Source: Pseudomonas poae
Lineage (GTDB): Bacteria > Pseudomonadota > Gammaproteobacteria > Pseudomonadales > Pseudomonadaceae
Assembly (NCBI RefSeq): GCF_001439785.1
Contig: NZ_JYLI01000006.1
Location: 62,001-126,000, forward strand
DNA: 64,000 nucleotides
Direction: 5' to 3'
Shown here: positions 42,821 through 57,258 of the stretch, in pieces
How positions within the stretch are numbered: position 1 is the first letter of the stretch
How the letters are laid out: every line of letters begins with the position of its first letter
Notes under the pieces: generated by a model
Seen by the model: only the letters and a program-made list of their open reading frames with translations
Told to the model about the DNA's origin: nothing
Databases searched by the model: none
Translations under genes and position numbers: made by a program

Positions 42821-45179
42821 CTAAAGCGAACCCTGCAACCGCCGCATCTGCTCACACCCCCACAACACCCGCTCCGGCGTCGCCGGGGCATCGATCTTCG
42901 GTTGATGGCGATAACCACCGAGGCTCGCCACTGCATCCTTGATCGCACACCACGAGGCAATGCCGAGCATGAACGGCGGCTCGCCCACGGCCTTGGAGTG
43001 AAACACCGTGTCTTCCGGGTTCTTGCGGTTCTCTACCAATCTGACGCGCAAATCCAGCGGCATGTCGGCCACCGCCGGGATCTTGTAGCTGGCCGGGCCG
43101 TTCGTCATCAGTTTGCCCTTGTCGTTCCATACCAACTCCTCCATGGTCAGCCAGCCCATGCCCTGGATGAAGCCGCCTTCGACCTGGCCGATGTCGATGG
43201 CCGGGTTCAGCGAGGCGCCCACGTCATGCAGGATGTCGGTGCGCAGCATCCGGTATTCACCGGTGAGGGTGTCGACGATCACTTCGCAACAGGCCGCGCC
43301 GAACGCGTAGTAGTAGAACGGCCGCCCGCGTGACTGGCTGCGGTCGTAGAAAATTTTCGGAGTCTTGTAGAACCCCGTGCTCGAGAGTGACACCTGGGCG
43401 AAGTACGCCTGCTGGATCAACGTCTCGAAACTCAGGATCTGCTCGCGCACGCGCACATGGCCGTTGCGAAATTCCACATCCGCTTCGCTCACGTCGTACT
43501 TGCGCGCGGCAAATTCCACCAGACGCTGCTTGATGGTTTCGGCGGCGTTCTGCGCGGCCTTGCCGTTCAGGTCGGCACCGCTGGAGGCGGCGGTGGGCGA
43601 GGTGTTCGGCACTTTGTCGGTGTTAGTGGCGGTGATCTGCACGCGGTCGATGTGCACCTGGAACACCTCGGCCACCACTTGCGCGACCTTGGTGTTCAGG
43701 CCCTGGCCCATCTCGGTGCCGCCGTGGTTGAGGTGGATGCTGCCGTCGGTGTAAATGTGGATCAGCGCACCGGCCTGGTTGAGGAAGCTGGCGGTAAACG
43801 AGATGCCAAATTTCACCGGGGTCAGCGCCAGGCCTTTTTTCAGGATCGGGCTGTGGGCGTTGTATTGGCGGATCGCTTCGCGGCGCTCGGCGTACTGGCT
43901 GCTGGCTTCAAGTTCGACGGTCATCTCGTCGAGCATGTTGTGCTCGACGGTCTGGTAGTAGTGAGTGACGTTGCGCTCGGTCTTGCCATAGTAATTGGCC
44001 TTGCGCACCGCCAGCGGGTCGAGCGCCAAGTGACGGGCGATGGCGTCCATCACCTCTTCGATAGCGACCATGCCCTGGGGGCCACCGAAGCCGCGATAAG
44101 CGGTGTTGGACGCGGTGTTGGTCTTGCAGCGATGGCCGTTGACCGTGGCATCGCCCAGGTAATACGAATTGTCGGCGTGGAACATCGCGCGGTCGACAAT
44201 CGAGTTGGACAGGTCCGGCGAGCAGCCGCAGTTGCCCGCCAGCTCCAGGTTGATCCCGTGCAGCCGGCCGCTGTCGTCAAAGCCCACGTCGTATTCGATA
44301 TAGAACGGGTGGCGCTTGCCGGTCATCAGCATGTCTTCGACGCGCGGCAGGCGCATCTTGGTTGGCTGACCGGTAAGGCGCGCGACCACCGCACACAGGC
44401 AGGCGGGGCTCGCTGCCTGGGTTTCCTTGCCGCCAAAACCGCCGCCCATGCGGCGCATGTCGACGACGATTTTGTTCATCGACACATCGAGCACTTCAGC
44501 CACCAGTTTCTGTATTTCGGTGGGGTTTTGCGTGGAGCAGTAGACGACCATGCCGCCGTCTTCGGTGGGCATCACCGAGGAAATCTGGGTTTCGAGGTAG
44601 AAGTGTTCCTGGCCGCCGATGTGCAGGGTGCCTTGCAGACGATGTTTGGCCGTGGCCAATGCGCCCGCCGAATCCCCACGTTGGTGGGTGTGGCTGTCGA
44701 GCACGAAATGTTTGTTGCGGTAGGCCTCGACCACATCGAGCACCGGCTCCAGGTCTTCGTATTCGATCAGCGCCGCCATCGCGGCCTTGCGCGCGGTGTC
44801 GAGGTCACGGGCGGCCACGGCGAGCACCACCTGGCCGACGTATTGCACGGTGTCGATGGCCAGCAGCGGGTCGCCGGGCAGCAGCGGGCCGATGTCTTTA
44901 AGGCCTGGCACGTCTTCGTGGGTGATGACGATGCGCACCCCGTCGAAGGTGTAGCAGGGCGCGGTGTCGATGCTGAGGATGCGCGCGTGGGCACGGTCGG
45001 ACAGGCGCGCATACAGGTGCAACTGGTTGGGAAATTCCAGGCGGTCATCGATGTATTGCGCTTCACCGCTGACGTGCTTGGCGGCGCTGTCGTGCTTGAC
45101 GCTGCGGCCCACGCCAGAGATGATTTCCCCGGCGAACAGCTCGGCCAGTTCGGCCTGGGTGTTAACGACGGCGTGATGG

Positions 45180-45187
<8 letters not shown>
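42821..45187 (-). CDS. xdhB: Xanthine dehydrogenase molybdopterin-binding subunit
   Basis: Catalytic large subunit, 788 residues, oxidising hypoxanthine and xanthine to urate with the molybdenum cofactor. Visible family motifs: SGEAQYIDD near the N-terminus, RRMGGGFGGKE (Mo-cofactor glycine loop), NTAYRGFGGPQG (substrate arginine loop), HLNHGGTEMGQGLNTK, and VGEPPFMLG carrying the catalytic glutamate. Its start overlaps the xdhA stop by eight bases, so the two subunits are co-translated. Confidence 0.96.
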
Positions 45188-46628
<1,441 letters not shown>

Positions 46629-46686
46629 GGAAGGCCTCGCAGATTCATTATTGTTGTAACCGCTTTGCGCCGAATCTAGTCATGTC

Positions 46687-46723
46687 TGACTTTTCGGTCA
46701 ATTAGTTTCTGACTTAAGGGTCA
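46687..46723. promoter_or_regulatory. Repeated TGAC-N6-GTCA palindromes upstream of xdhA
   Basis: TGAC-TTTTCG-GTCA (46687-46700) and TGAC-TTAAGG-GTCA (46710-46723) repeat at 23-base spacing, within the longer shared pattern TCTGACTTnnnGGTCAA. They lie about 60-95 bases upstream of the xdhA ATG in the divergent gap to a GntR-family gene. Likely tandem operators; which regulator binds is unknown. Confidence 0.55.
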
Positions 46724-46907
46724 AGAAAGCGCGGTCACAGCATCCTCAATTAAGGTTCAGGCTTTTTAAACCGGCGCATTTACGGGGTGATGAGCTGCAA
46801 TAACTGCTTATTTCATGCCAAATTCGCCCCTGTGGGCGTAGCGCCATCAGCGAGCCAATGCGCTACACTGCCGCGCTGTCAACGATAGAAGATTTTGAAG
46901 GGAAAAC

Positions 46908-47567
46908 ATGACGTTCAAGGCGCCGGACAGTCTCGCCGAGCAAATTGCTCACCACCTCGCCGAACGTATCATTCGCGGCGATTTAAAGCCTGGGGAACGC
47001 ATCCAGGAACAGAAAGTCACGCTGGCGCTGAATGTCAGCCGTGGTTCCGTGCGCGAAGCCTTGCTGATCCTCGAACGTCGCCACCTCATCGCGATCCTGC
47101 CGCGCCGTGGCGCCCATGTCACCGAACTGACTGCGCACAAAGTGCAGAGCCTGTGCACGTTGATGGGCGAGCTGTATATCCTGCTCGGCAATGCGGTCGC
47201 CGAGGGCTGGCAGACTCAGACCGACATGGCGCCATTCGTGCAGATCCAGCAGCGCCTGGTGAGCAATTTCGAACGCCAGGACATCCGCGCCTTCGTCGAA
47301 GAAAGCTTCAACGTGATGCGCGCCGCATACCCCTTCGCCAACAACCCGTATCTGCAGGAAACCATCGAGAACCTGCAACCGGCGATGAACCGTGCCTACT
47401 ACCTGGCCCTGGATCAGCGCAAGGCGAGCATGAGCGAGTACCTGGCGCTGTTCGAGCAACTGCTCGCCGCCGTGCTCGAGCGTGACTTGGCGCAGATTCG
47501 CACGGTGCTGTCGGCCTACTGCCAGCGCAGCAGCTCGCTGGTGATCGCCGCGTTGGCGGACGCCTAA
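46908..47567 (+). CDS. GntR family (FCD subfamily) transcriptional regulator
   Basis: A 219-residue regulator. Winged helix about residues 8-75 (LAERIIRGDLKPGERIQEQK, NVSRGSVREALLILERR). FCD domain from about 80 to 210, with the usual central histidine positions poorly matched. GAAGGGAA precedes the ATG. It is divergent from xdhA and only two bases from smc. The same regulator gene is known beside smc in other pseudomonads. Control of xdh is plausible from position, but unproven. Confidence 0.9.
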   Translation: MTFKAPDSLAEQIAHHLAERIIRGDLKPGERIQEQKVTLALNVSRGSVREALLILERRHLIAILPRRGAHVTELTAHKVQSLCTLMGELYILLGNAVAEGWQTQTDMAPFVQIQQRLVSNFERQDIRAFVEESFNVMRAAYPFANNPYLQETIENLQPAMNRAYYLALDQRKASMSEYLALFEQLLAAVLERDLAQIRTVLSAYCQRSSSLVIAALADA

Positions 47568-47569
47568 AC

Positions 47570-50500
47570 GTGCGGCTCAAGTGCATCAAGCTGGCGGGGT
47601 TCAAATCCTTCGTCGACCCGACCACGGTGAACTTCCCCAGTAACATGGCGGCGGTGGTCGGGCCCAATGGGTGCGGCAAGTCGAATATCATCGACGCCGT
47701 GCGCTGGGTGATGGGCGAGAGTTCGGCGAAGAACCTGCGTGGCGAGTCGATGACCGACGTCATCTTCAATGGCTCCACCAGCCGCAAACCGGTGAGCCAG
47801 GCCAGTATCGAGTTGGTGTTCGACAACTCTGACGGCACCCTGGTCGGCGAGTACGCCGCCTACGCGGAGATCTCGATTCGCCGCAAGGTCACCCGTGACA
47901 GTCAGAACAGCTACTTCCTCAACGGCACCAAGTGCCGTCGACGCGACATCACCGATATCTTCCTCGGCACCGGCCTGGGCCCGCGCAGCTACTCGATCAT
48001 CGAGCAGGGCATGATCTCCAAGCTCATCGAAGCCAAGCCCGAGGATCTGCGCAACTTCATCGAAGAAGCCGCCGGCATCTCCAAGTACAAGGAGCGCCGC
48101 CGTGAGACCGAAAACCGCATCCGCCGCACCCATGAAAACCTCGCCCGCCTGACCGACCTGCGCGAAGAGCTGGAGCGCCAGTTAGAGCGCCTGCACCGCC
48201 AGGCCCAGGCGGCCGAGAAGTATCAGGAATACAAGGGCGAGGAACGCCAGCTCAAGGCGCAGCTGTCGGCCTTGCGCTGGCAGGCGCTGAACGAGCAGGT
48301 GGGCCAGCGCGAAGCGATCATCGGCACCCAGGAAATCAGCTTCGAAGCCCTGGTGGCCGAGCAGCGCAACGCCGACGCCAGCATCGAGCGCCTGCGTGAC
48401 GGGCACCATGACCTGTCCGAGCGCTTCAATCTGGTGCAGGGGCGCTTCTATTCGGTGGGCGGCGACATTGCCCGCGTCGAGCAGAGCATTCAACACGGCC
48501 AGCAGCGCCTGCGCCAGCTGCAGGACGACTTGAAGGAAGCCGAGCGCGCGCGTCTGGAAACCGAGTCGCACCTGGGCCATGACCGCACCCTGCTGCTGAC
48601 CCTCGGCGAAGAGCTGGACATGCTCACCCCCGAGCAGGAGATCACCAACGCCGCCGCCGAGGAAGCCGCCGCCGCCCTGGAAGAAGCCGAAACCACCATG
48701 CACGGCTGGCAGGAGCAGTGGGACGCCTTCAACCTGCAATCTGCCGAACCGCGCCGTCAGGCCGAGGTGCAGCAGTCGCGCATCCAGCAACTGGAAACCA
48801 GCATGGAGCGCCTGGCCGAGCGCCAGCGCCGCATGCTCGAGGAGCGCGCGCTGCTCGCCGCAGACCCTGAAGACGCGGCGATCATGCAATTGAACGAGCA
48901 ACTGGCCGAAAGCGAGATGACGCTTGAAGAACTCGAAGCCAGCGAAGAACAGCAAGTGGAGCGCCTGGAGCAACTGCGTCAGCAATTGCACACGGCGACC
49001 CAGGCCCAGCAGCAGGCCCAGGGCGATTTGCAGCGGCTCAATGGCCGGCTGGCATCCCTTGAGGCATTACAGCAAGCCGCCCTGGACCCGGGCACCGGCA
49101 CCGCCGAATGGTTGCGCGACCAGAACCTGGCCGAGCGTCCGCGCCTGGCTGAAGGCCTCAAGGTGGACGCTGGTTGGGAATTGGCCGTGGAAACCGTTTT
49201 GGGCGCCGACCTGCAAGCGGTGCTGGTCGATGACGTTGGCGGTTTCGACCTGGCCGGGTTCGCCCAGGGCGATCTGCGCCTGCTCAGCCCGGACGCCGAT
49301 GGCAAACGGGTGCCAGGCAGCCTGCTCGACAAGGTCGAGGCGGCCGTTGACCTGTCGCCTTGGCTGGGCCAGGTCAGGCCGGTCGAATCCCTCGACGAGG
49401 CGCTGGCCCAGCGCAGCCAGCTGGCGGCGGGTGACAGCCTGATCAGCCGCGATGGCTACTGGGTCGGGCGCCATTTCCTGCGTGTGCGCCGTGCCAGTGA
49501 AGCCGAAAGTGGCGTATTGGCCCGTGGCCAGGAAATCGTCAACCTGAGTGCCGAGCGCGAAGAGCGCGAAGCCACCCTGGAGCGCCTGGAAACCGAATTG
49601 CAAACCCTGCGTGCCACCCAGCGCCAGCAGGAAACCGGTCGCGAACACCTGCGCCGCCTGTTGCAGGACGAAGCGCGTCAGCAGGGCGAATTGAAAGCGC
49701 AGCTCTCGGCGAGCAAGGCCAAGGCCGAGCAACTGACCCTGCGCCGCACGCGTCTGGACGAAGAAGTCGCCGAGATGGGCGAGCAACGCGCCCTTGAACA
49801 CGAACAGATCGGCGAGGCGCGCCTGCAATTGCAGGAAGCTCTCGACAGCATGGCCCTGGACACCGAGCAGCGCGAGCTGCTGCTGGCCCAGCGCGACAGC
49901 CTGCGCGAACGCCTTGACCGTGTGCGCCAGGAAGCCCGGCAGCACAAGGATCACGCCCATCAGTTGGCGGTGCGCCTGGGCTCATTGCGCGCCCAGCACG
50001 CGTCCACCGCCCAGGCCCTCGAACGCCTGGAGATGCAGTCCGAACGCCTCACCGAAAAACGCGAGCAATTGAGCTTGAACCTGGAGGAGGGCGAAGCGCC
50101 GCTGGAAGAGCTGCGCCTCAAGCTTGAAGAGTTGCTCGAAAAGCGCATGAGCGTCGACGAAGAACTCAGGACCGCGCAGATCGCCCTGGAAGATGCCGAC
50201 CGCGAACTGCGCGATGCCGAGAAGCGTCGCACCCAGGCCGAGCAGCAATCGCAGTTGATCCGGGGTCAACTCGAGCAGCAGCGCATGGAGTGGCAAGCCC
50301 TTACCGTGCGCCGCAAGACCCTGCAGGATCAGTTGCTCGAAGACGGCTACGACCTGCACGGCGTGCTTAATACGCTGACCGCCCAGGCCAACGAGAAAGA
50401 CGCCGAAGAAGAACTCGAACGCATTGCCGCGCGCATTCAGCGTCTGGGCGCGATCAACCTCGCGGCCATCGATGAATATCAGCAGCAGTCCGAACGCAAA

Positions 50501-51058
50501 CGTTATCTGGATGCCCAGGATGCCGACCTGGTCGAAGCGCTGGACACGCTGGAAAACGTGATTCGCAAGATCGACAAAGAAACGCGCAACCGCTTCAAGG
50601 ATACCTTTGATCAGATTAATGGCGGTTTACAGGCCTTATTCCCGAAAGTTTTCGGCGGTGGCAGCGCTTATCTGGAACTGACGGGCGAAGATCTACTCGA
50701 TACAGGGGTGACGATCATGGCGCGTCCGCCGGGCAAGAAGAACAGCACCATCCATTTGTTGTCCGGCGGCGAAAAAGCCCTGACCGCACTGGCGCTGGTA
50801 TTTGCCATCTTCAAGCTCAACCCGGCGCCGTTCTGCATGCTCGACGAGGTGGATGCGCCGCTGGATGACGCGAACGTCGGGCGCTATGCAAGGCTGGTCA
50901 AGGAGATGTCCCAGACCGTGCAGTTCATCTATATCACCCATAACAAGATCGCCATGGAAATGGCTGATCAACTGATGGGAGTGACGATGCACGAACCGGG
51001 GTGTTCGCGATTGGTGGCGGTGGATGTGGAAGAAGCGCTGAAGATGGTGGAATCTTAA
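47570..51058 (+). CDS. smc: Chromosome segregation ATPase SMC
   Basis: A 1162-residue condensin ATPase that organises and segregates the chromosome. N-terminal head: KSFVDPTTV and Walker A VGPNGCGKSNIIDAVRW. Long coiled coils at about 170-490 and 660-980 flank a hinge around 510-640 (VETVLGADLQAVLVDDVG). C-terminal head: ABC signature LLSGGEKALTALALVFAIF and Walker B FCMLDEVDAPLDDAN. GTG start at 47570, two bases after the GntR stop. Followed by zipA and ligA in the standard Pseudomonas order. Confidence 0.96.
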   Translation: MRLKCIKLAGFKSFVDPTTVNFPSNMAAVVGPNGCGKSNIIDAVRWVMGESSAKNLRGESMTDVIFNGSTSRKPVSQASIELVFDNSDGTLVGEYAAYAEISIRRKVTRDSQNSYFLNGTKCRRRDITDIFLGTGLGPRSYSIIEQGMISKLIEAKPEDLRNFIEEAAGISKYKERRRETENRIRRTHENLARLTDLREELERQLERLHRQAQAAEKYQEYKGEERQLKAQLSALRWQALNEQVGQREAIIGTQEISFEALVAEQRNADASIERLRDGHHDLSERFNLVQGRFYSVGGDIARVEQSIQHGQQRLRQLQDDLKEAERARLETESHLGHDRTLLLTLGEELDMLTPEQEITNAAAEEAAAALEEAETTMHGWQEQWDAFNLQSAEPRRQAEVQQSRIQQLETSMERLAERQRRMLEERALLAADPEDAAIMQLNEQLAESEMTLEELEASEEQQVERLEQLRQQLHTATQAQQQAQGDLQRLNGRLASLEALQQAALDPGTGTAEWLRDQNLAERPRLAEGLKVDAGWELAVETVLGADLQAVLVDDVGGFDLAGFAQGDLRLLSPDADGKRVPGSLLDKVEAAVDLSPWLGQVRPVESLDEALAQRSQLAAGDSLISRDGYWVGRHFLRVRRASEAESGVLARGQEIVNLSAEREEREATLERLETELQTLRATQRQQETGREHLRRLLQDEARQQGELKAQLSASKAKAEQLTLRRTRLDEEVAEMGEQRALEHEQIGEARLQLQEALDSMALDTEQRELLLAQRDSLRERLDRVRQEARQHKDHAHQLAVRLGSLRAQHASTAQALERLEMQSERLTEKREQLSLNLEEGEAPLEELRLKLEELLEKRMSVDEELRTAQIALEDADRELRDAEKRRTQAEQQSQLIRGQLEQQRMEWQALTVRRKTLQDQLLEDGYDLHGVLNTLTAQANEKDAEEELERIAARIQRLGAINLAAIDEYQQQSERKRYLDAQDADLVEALDTLENVIRKIDKETRNRFKDTFDQINGGLQALFPKVFGGGSAYLELTGEDLLDTGVTIMARPPGKKNSTIHLLSGGEKALTALALVFAIFKLNPAPFCMLDEVDAPLDDANVGRYARLVKEMSQTVQFIYITHNKIAMEMADQLMGVTMHEPGCSRLVAVDVEEALKMVES

Positions 51059-51317
51059 GCGCTGCCATCGGCGAAAATGCGTGGTGCGATATAGGGCGTT
51101 TTACCAATCTGGAGAAAGTGGCAAATGGACATATTTGTTCAAGGCATTTTGACAGACGGTGTAAAGTTATCTTTGGTCGTGCTAGTTTAATGTCAATTTT
51201 TCGTACGCGTGGGCAAAACGTCAGTCAGAACATAGAGTTGGCGCCACGTTTTAAAGCGGTTTGCACGGTGCTAAACCCCTTATTTTTCAGCATTTTTTAT
51301 TAGAGGCACGGGATTAC

Positions 51318-52178
51318 ATGGAAATCGGTCTGCGCGAGTGGCTGATCGTCATCGGCATCATTGTGATTGCCGGTATTCTTTTTGATGGCTGGCGCCGTAT
51401 GCGCGGTGGCAAGGGCAAGCTGAAGTTTCGTCTGGACCGCAACCTGTCCAACTTGCCCGACGACGACGGCAGCGCCGAGCTGCTGGGGCCGCCCCGTGTG
51501 CTCGATACCCATAAAGAGCCGCAGTTGGACGAGCATGACCTGCCGTCGATGAGCGCGCCGCAGCGTGAAGCCCGCGAGCCGTCCAAACGTGGCAAACGCG
51601 GCAATGCCGGCGCCGCCGAACCGCATCAGGGTGACTTGAACCTCGACGTGGACGAAGGCCCGAGCTTCAGCAGTCGCGACGATGATTTCCCCGATGAAAA
51701 CGTCGGCAGGCAGGCCTCGCGCCAGTCTGTCAGCGATCAGCCGGCCGCCGAGGAAGTGCTGGTGATCAGCGTGATCTGCCGCGACGCGGGTGGCTTCAAG
51801 GGTCCTGCGCTGTTGCAGAACATTCTCGAAAGCGGCCTGCGCTTTGGCGAGATGGATATTTTCCATCGTCACGAAAGCATGGCCGGTAACGGCGAAGTGC
51901 TGTTCTCCATGGCCAACGCGGTCAAACCCGGCACCTTCGATCTGGACGACATCGACCTGTTCAGCACCCCGGCGGTGAGTTTCTTCCTCGGCCTGCCAGG
52001 CCCGCGTCACCCGAAACAGGCGTTCGACGTGATGGTGGCCGCAGCCCGCAAGCTGTCCCAGGAGCTCAACGGCGAACTCAAGGACGACCAGCGCAGCGTG
52101 CTGACCGCCCAGACCATCGAACATTATCGTCAGCGCATCGTCGAGTTCGAGCGTCGTGCCCTGACACAGAAACGCTGA
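51318..52178 (+). CDS. zipA: Cell division protein ZipA
   Basis: A 286-residue division protein that anchors FtsZ at midcell. N-terminal membrane helix [21 protein letters not shown] (residues 5-25), then a basic patch, an acidic and disordered linker (about 45-145), and the C-terminal FtsZ-binding domain from about 148 ([39 protein letters not shown]). GAGG precedes the ATG by about ten bases; an in-frame extension upstream was not used. Upstream gap from smc is 259 bases with nothing clear in it. Confidence 0.95.
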   Translation: MEIGLREWLIVIGIIVIAGILFDGWRRMRGGKGKLKFRLDRNLSNLPDDDGSAELLGPPRVLDTHKEPQLDEHDLPSMSAPQREAREPSKRGKRGNAGAAEPHQGDLNLDVDEGPSFSSRDDDFPDENVGRQASRQSVSDQPAAEEVLVISVICRDAGGFKGPALLQNILESGLRFGEMDIFHRHESMAGNGEVLFSMANAVKPGTFDLDDIDLFSTPAVSFFLGLPGPRHPKQAFDVMVAAARKLSQELNGELKDDQRSVLTAQTIEHYRQRIVEFERRALTQKR

Positions 52179-52226
52179 GGTTCGATCTTAAGCGTTGTCT
52201 GTAGAATCCGTGCACTAACATATTGA

Positions 52227-54620
<2,394 letters not shown>

Positions 54621-54686
54621 CGCTGCGCGGGGGAACGATCCCGCGCGCAAGGTGATCTAGTCTCTGTCTTCCCGTGAGAGATCGCC

Positions 54687-55853
54687 ATGTTCCGCTACTT
54701 CGAGCAACTCAGTTCGCGCATTGCCGCCCCGTTCATGGCCGGATCCTCGCGTAACAGCAAGGTCTGGCAATGCCGCTGCGGCCAGTCGCTGTTCTTTCGC
54801 AACAGCCAGTGCCTGGCCTGCTCGGCCCTGCTGGGCTACCACCCGCAGCAGAGCCGTTTGTCGTCGCTGCAACCAGGCCCGGTGGTCGACACCTGGCAGA
54901 TGGATGACAACCTCGACGCCGGCACCTTTCGCCGTTGCGCCAACCTCGACACACCGGCGGCGTGCAACTGGTTGATCCCGGCCCACAGCACCGACGCGCT
55001 GTGCGTGGCTTGCAGCCTGAACCGCACCATTCCCGACCTGTCGATTGCAGAAAATCACCAACGCTGGGGCAAGGTTGAGACGGCCAAGCGTCGGCTCGTC
55101 GCGCAATTGATCAGCCTGGGCCTGCAAGTGGTGCCCAAAAGCGTGGATGAGGAAGCGGGCCTGGCGTTCGACTTCGTCGGTGTCGACCTTGAAGGCAATG
55201 CGCCCACCACCGGGCATGCCAACGGCCTGATCACCCTCGACATCAAGGAAGCCGACGACGCCCATCGCGAGAAGGTCCGCGTGCAGATGCATGAACCCTA
55301 CCGCACCTTGCTCGGGCATTTTCGCCATGAGGTCGGCCATTACTATTGGGATCGCCTGATCGCCAGCAGCCACTGGTTGCAGCCGTATCGCGACCTGTTC
55401 GGCGACGAACGCGCCAGTTATGCCGATGCACTCGATCAGCACTACCAGCACGGCCCACGTGCCGACTGGCAGCAGACTTGCGTCAGTGCCTACGCCACCA
55501 TGCACCCGTGGGAAGACTGGGCGGAAACCTGGGCCCACTACCTGCACATGATGGACGCCGTCGACACCGCGCTGGGTTTTGGCATGAGTGCCCGTGAAAT
55601 GGACCTGGATTACCAGCCGTTTCCCCTCACGACCCTCTACGACCCCGAGCACCCGGGCGGTCCGGCGTTCCTGTCGTTCGTCAACGCCTGGATCGAACTG
55701 GCCGGCATGCTCAATGAACTGTCCCGCAGCATGGGCCAGCCGGATTTCTATCCCTTCGTGCTGCCGCCTGCGGTGATCGCCAAGCTGCACTTCATTCACC
55801 TGGTGATTCAGGAAGAGGGCGGCCGGGCTGATGAGGTCTTGCTGGCAAAATGA
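54687..55853 (+). CDS. Conserved zinc-ribbon / putative zinc-dependent peptidase
   Basis: A 388-residue protein of unknown function. The N-terminal zinc ribbon uses CRCGQSLFFRNSQCLACSAL (about 29-48), with a further Cys pair at ALCVACSLN. The C-terminal half contains HEVGHYYWD, a HExxH-like motif with Val in place of the usual second residue class, and a distal E/H cluster (WEDWAETWAHYLH). This pattern fits the DUF2248/COG4307 group of putative metallopeptidases. No signal peptide. Conserved neighbour of ligA in pseudomonads; 66 bases downstream of it. Confidence 0.75.
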   Translation: MFRYFEQLSSRIAAPFMAGSSRNSKVWQCRCGQSLFFRNSQCLACSALLGYHPQQSRLSSLQPGPVVDTWQMDDNLDAGTFRRCANLDTPAACNWLIPAHSTDALCVACSLNRTIPDLSIAENHQRWGKVETAKRRLVAQLISLGLQVVPKSVDEEAGLAFDFVGVDLEGNAPTTGHANGLITLDIKEADDAHREKVRVQMHEPYRTLLGHFRHEVGHYYWDRLIASSHWLQPYRDLFGDERASYADALDQHYQHGPRADWQQTCVSAYATMHPWEDWAETWAHYLHMMDAVDTALGFGMSAREMDLDYQPFPLTTLYDPEHPGGPAFLSFVNAWIELAGMLNELSRSMGQPDFYPFVLPPAVIAKLHFIHLVIQEEGGRADEVLLAK

Positions 55854-55929
55854 AAAGAGCGCCAGGGGTGAGGCGCAAGACTGTGGCAAGTGCTTGAACC
55901 ACTGGATGTTTTTAATCCGGTACCAACGG

Positions 55930-55957
55930 TTGTAACTTCCGATGAGATCGGTACAAT
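55930..55957 (+). promoter_or_regulatory. Sigma-70 promoter of the SRP RNA gene
   Basis: TTGTAA (55930-55935), 16 bases, TACAAT (55952-55957). Transcription would begin near 55964, about 20 bases before the mature SRP RNA. Confidence 0.65.
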
Positions 55958-55984
55958 GGCCCCGCTTGCCGAGAGGCAGGCGTC

Positions 55985-56107
55985 GTTATGGTGACCCCAT
56001 CGGTCCCCCCGCAACGATTACCCGTGAACCTGGTCAGAGCCGGAAGGCAGCAGCCACAGCGGGAACATTGTGTGCCGGGGTGTGGCTGGTGGGGTTGCCT
56101 CCATAAC
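55985..56107 (+). ncRNA. ffs: Signal recognition particle 4.5S RNA
   Basis: RNA component of the bacterial signal recognition particle, which binds Ffh and targets membrane proteins. The conserved apical core reads GGTCAGAGCCGGAAGGCAGC, with the GGAA tetraloop, and the opposite strand has GTGTGCCGGGGTGTGGCTGG. The termini GTTATGG and CCATAAC pair to close a long hairpin. 4.5S RNA of E. coli has the same core. Length about 123 bases. A C-rich stretch and T-rich tail follow. Located between the ligA-linked gene and the muramidase gene. Confidence 0.93.
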
Positions 56108-56289
56108 GTTCCCCCTCCTGATTCAACTCAAAAATCTTTTATTCAGCCCTCTGCCCATTTTTCATGGCGCGGACGACTCCGGCTGGACAACGTTCAGCGG
56201 CCTGCTAATTTCAATCATGCAAATGACCTCAGTGCTGGAGTAGTGAAGAAGTGAAGGCGCTCATTTCCTGAAGACTTAGGATGATTGCC

Positions 56290-57249
56290 ATGACCACTTC
56301 TCCAGATTTATCCGGTTCTATCGGTGCTTCAGTCGGCACCCTCGGTAAAGCCAGTAATGTGCCTGCCGATGTTCGATACATCCAACAGCTGTTCAATATG
56401 ATCGCCTCATCATCCGTTTCGCCCCTGGTAGTGGACGGCAAGTCGGGCCCGCTGTTGAATCAGCGCATCGTCGACTTTCAGAAAAATCGCCTCAATGTCG
56501 CCAGCCCCGACGGCGTCATCGACCCGGGCGGCAGGACGTTTAAAGGGTTGATCGAAGCTGCCCGCTCGGGCGGACAACCCGCTGCGGCGGTTCCGTCGCC
56601 AGTCCAGGCCGCGTCAGACAAGCAGCCGTTGGTTACCCAGGCCACCTGCGACGGTAACGTGACCCTCAGCGATGCCGACTTCAAGCAGGCTGCGCTCGCG
56701 TTGGGCAACGGTATCGAGGTGAATATCATCAAGGCGTTCGCCATTGTGGAGTCGGGCGGGCGTTCCGGGTTCGGGCCGGAAAAATTCCCGGTGCTCGCCT
56801 ACGAGCGGCATATCTTCCACAAGTACACTCAGAAAAAGTACGACAGTACCCACCCCAATCTCTCGGCGCCCTATATGGCAAAGGCCGACACACAATGGCG
56901 AATCAATAACAAGGATCAGGCCACCGCCTGGCAAACCTTGCGCGCGGCCTACAGCCTGGACCAGAAAGCGGCATTGATGTCCGCGTCGTATGGCATGTTT
57001 CAGATCATGGGGTTCAATTTTGCCGCGTGTGGTTTCAAGGATGTGTTCGATTTTGTTGCTGCGATGAAGCTTAACGCCGGCCAGCAATTGAACGCGTTTG
57101 TCGGTTTCTGCAGCAAGAACGCGGCGTTGGTCAAAGCCATGAAGACCCGGGATTATGTGGGGATGGCCCGTAACTACAACGGTCCGCAATACGGCGATTA
57201 CGACCAGCGAATCAAAAAGGCTTATGAAAAGCTGCAAGCCGGTCAGTAG
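56290..57249 (+). CDS. N-acetylmuramidase with peptidoglycan-binding domain (possible secreted toxin)
   Basis: A 319-residue protein without signal peptide or membrane helix. Residues about 22-92 resemble a PG_binding_1 domain (DVRYIQQLFNMIASS, VVDGKSGPLLNQRIVDFQ). After a Pro/Ala linker, residues about 120-316 match the DUF3380 N-acetylmuramidase domain, with the catalytic Glu in IIKAFAIVESGGRSGF and YERHIFHKYT, ASYGMFQIMGFN and NYNGPQYGDYD. AGGA lies eight bases before the ATG at 56290; an ATG three codons earlier is the alternative. Such domains occur in phage endolysins and type VI effectors; no phage genes surround it. The next gene encodes an exported protein, which suggests effector and immunity. 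Confidence 0.82.
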   Translation: MTTSPDLSGSIGASVGTLGKASNVPADVRYIQQLFNMIASSSVSPLVVDGKSGPLLNQRIVDFQKNRLNVASPDGVIDPGGRTFKGLIEAARSGGQPAAAVPSPVQAASDKQPLVTQATCDGNVTLSDADFKQAALALGNGIEVNIIKAFAIVESGGRSGFGPEKFPVLAYERHIFHKYTQKKYDSTHPNLSAPYMAKADTQWRINNKDQATAWQTLRAAYSLDQKAALMSASYGMFQIMGFNFAACGFKDVFDFVAAMKLNAGQQLNAFVGFCSKNAALVKAMKTRDYVGMARNYNGPQYGDYDQRIKKAYEKLQAGQ

Positions 57250-57258
57250 CGTCCAGCG

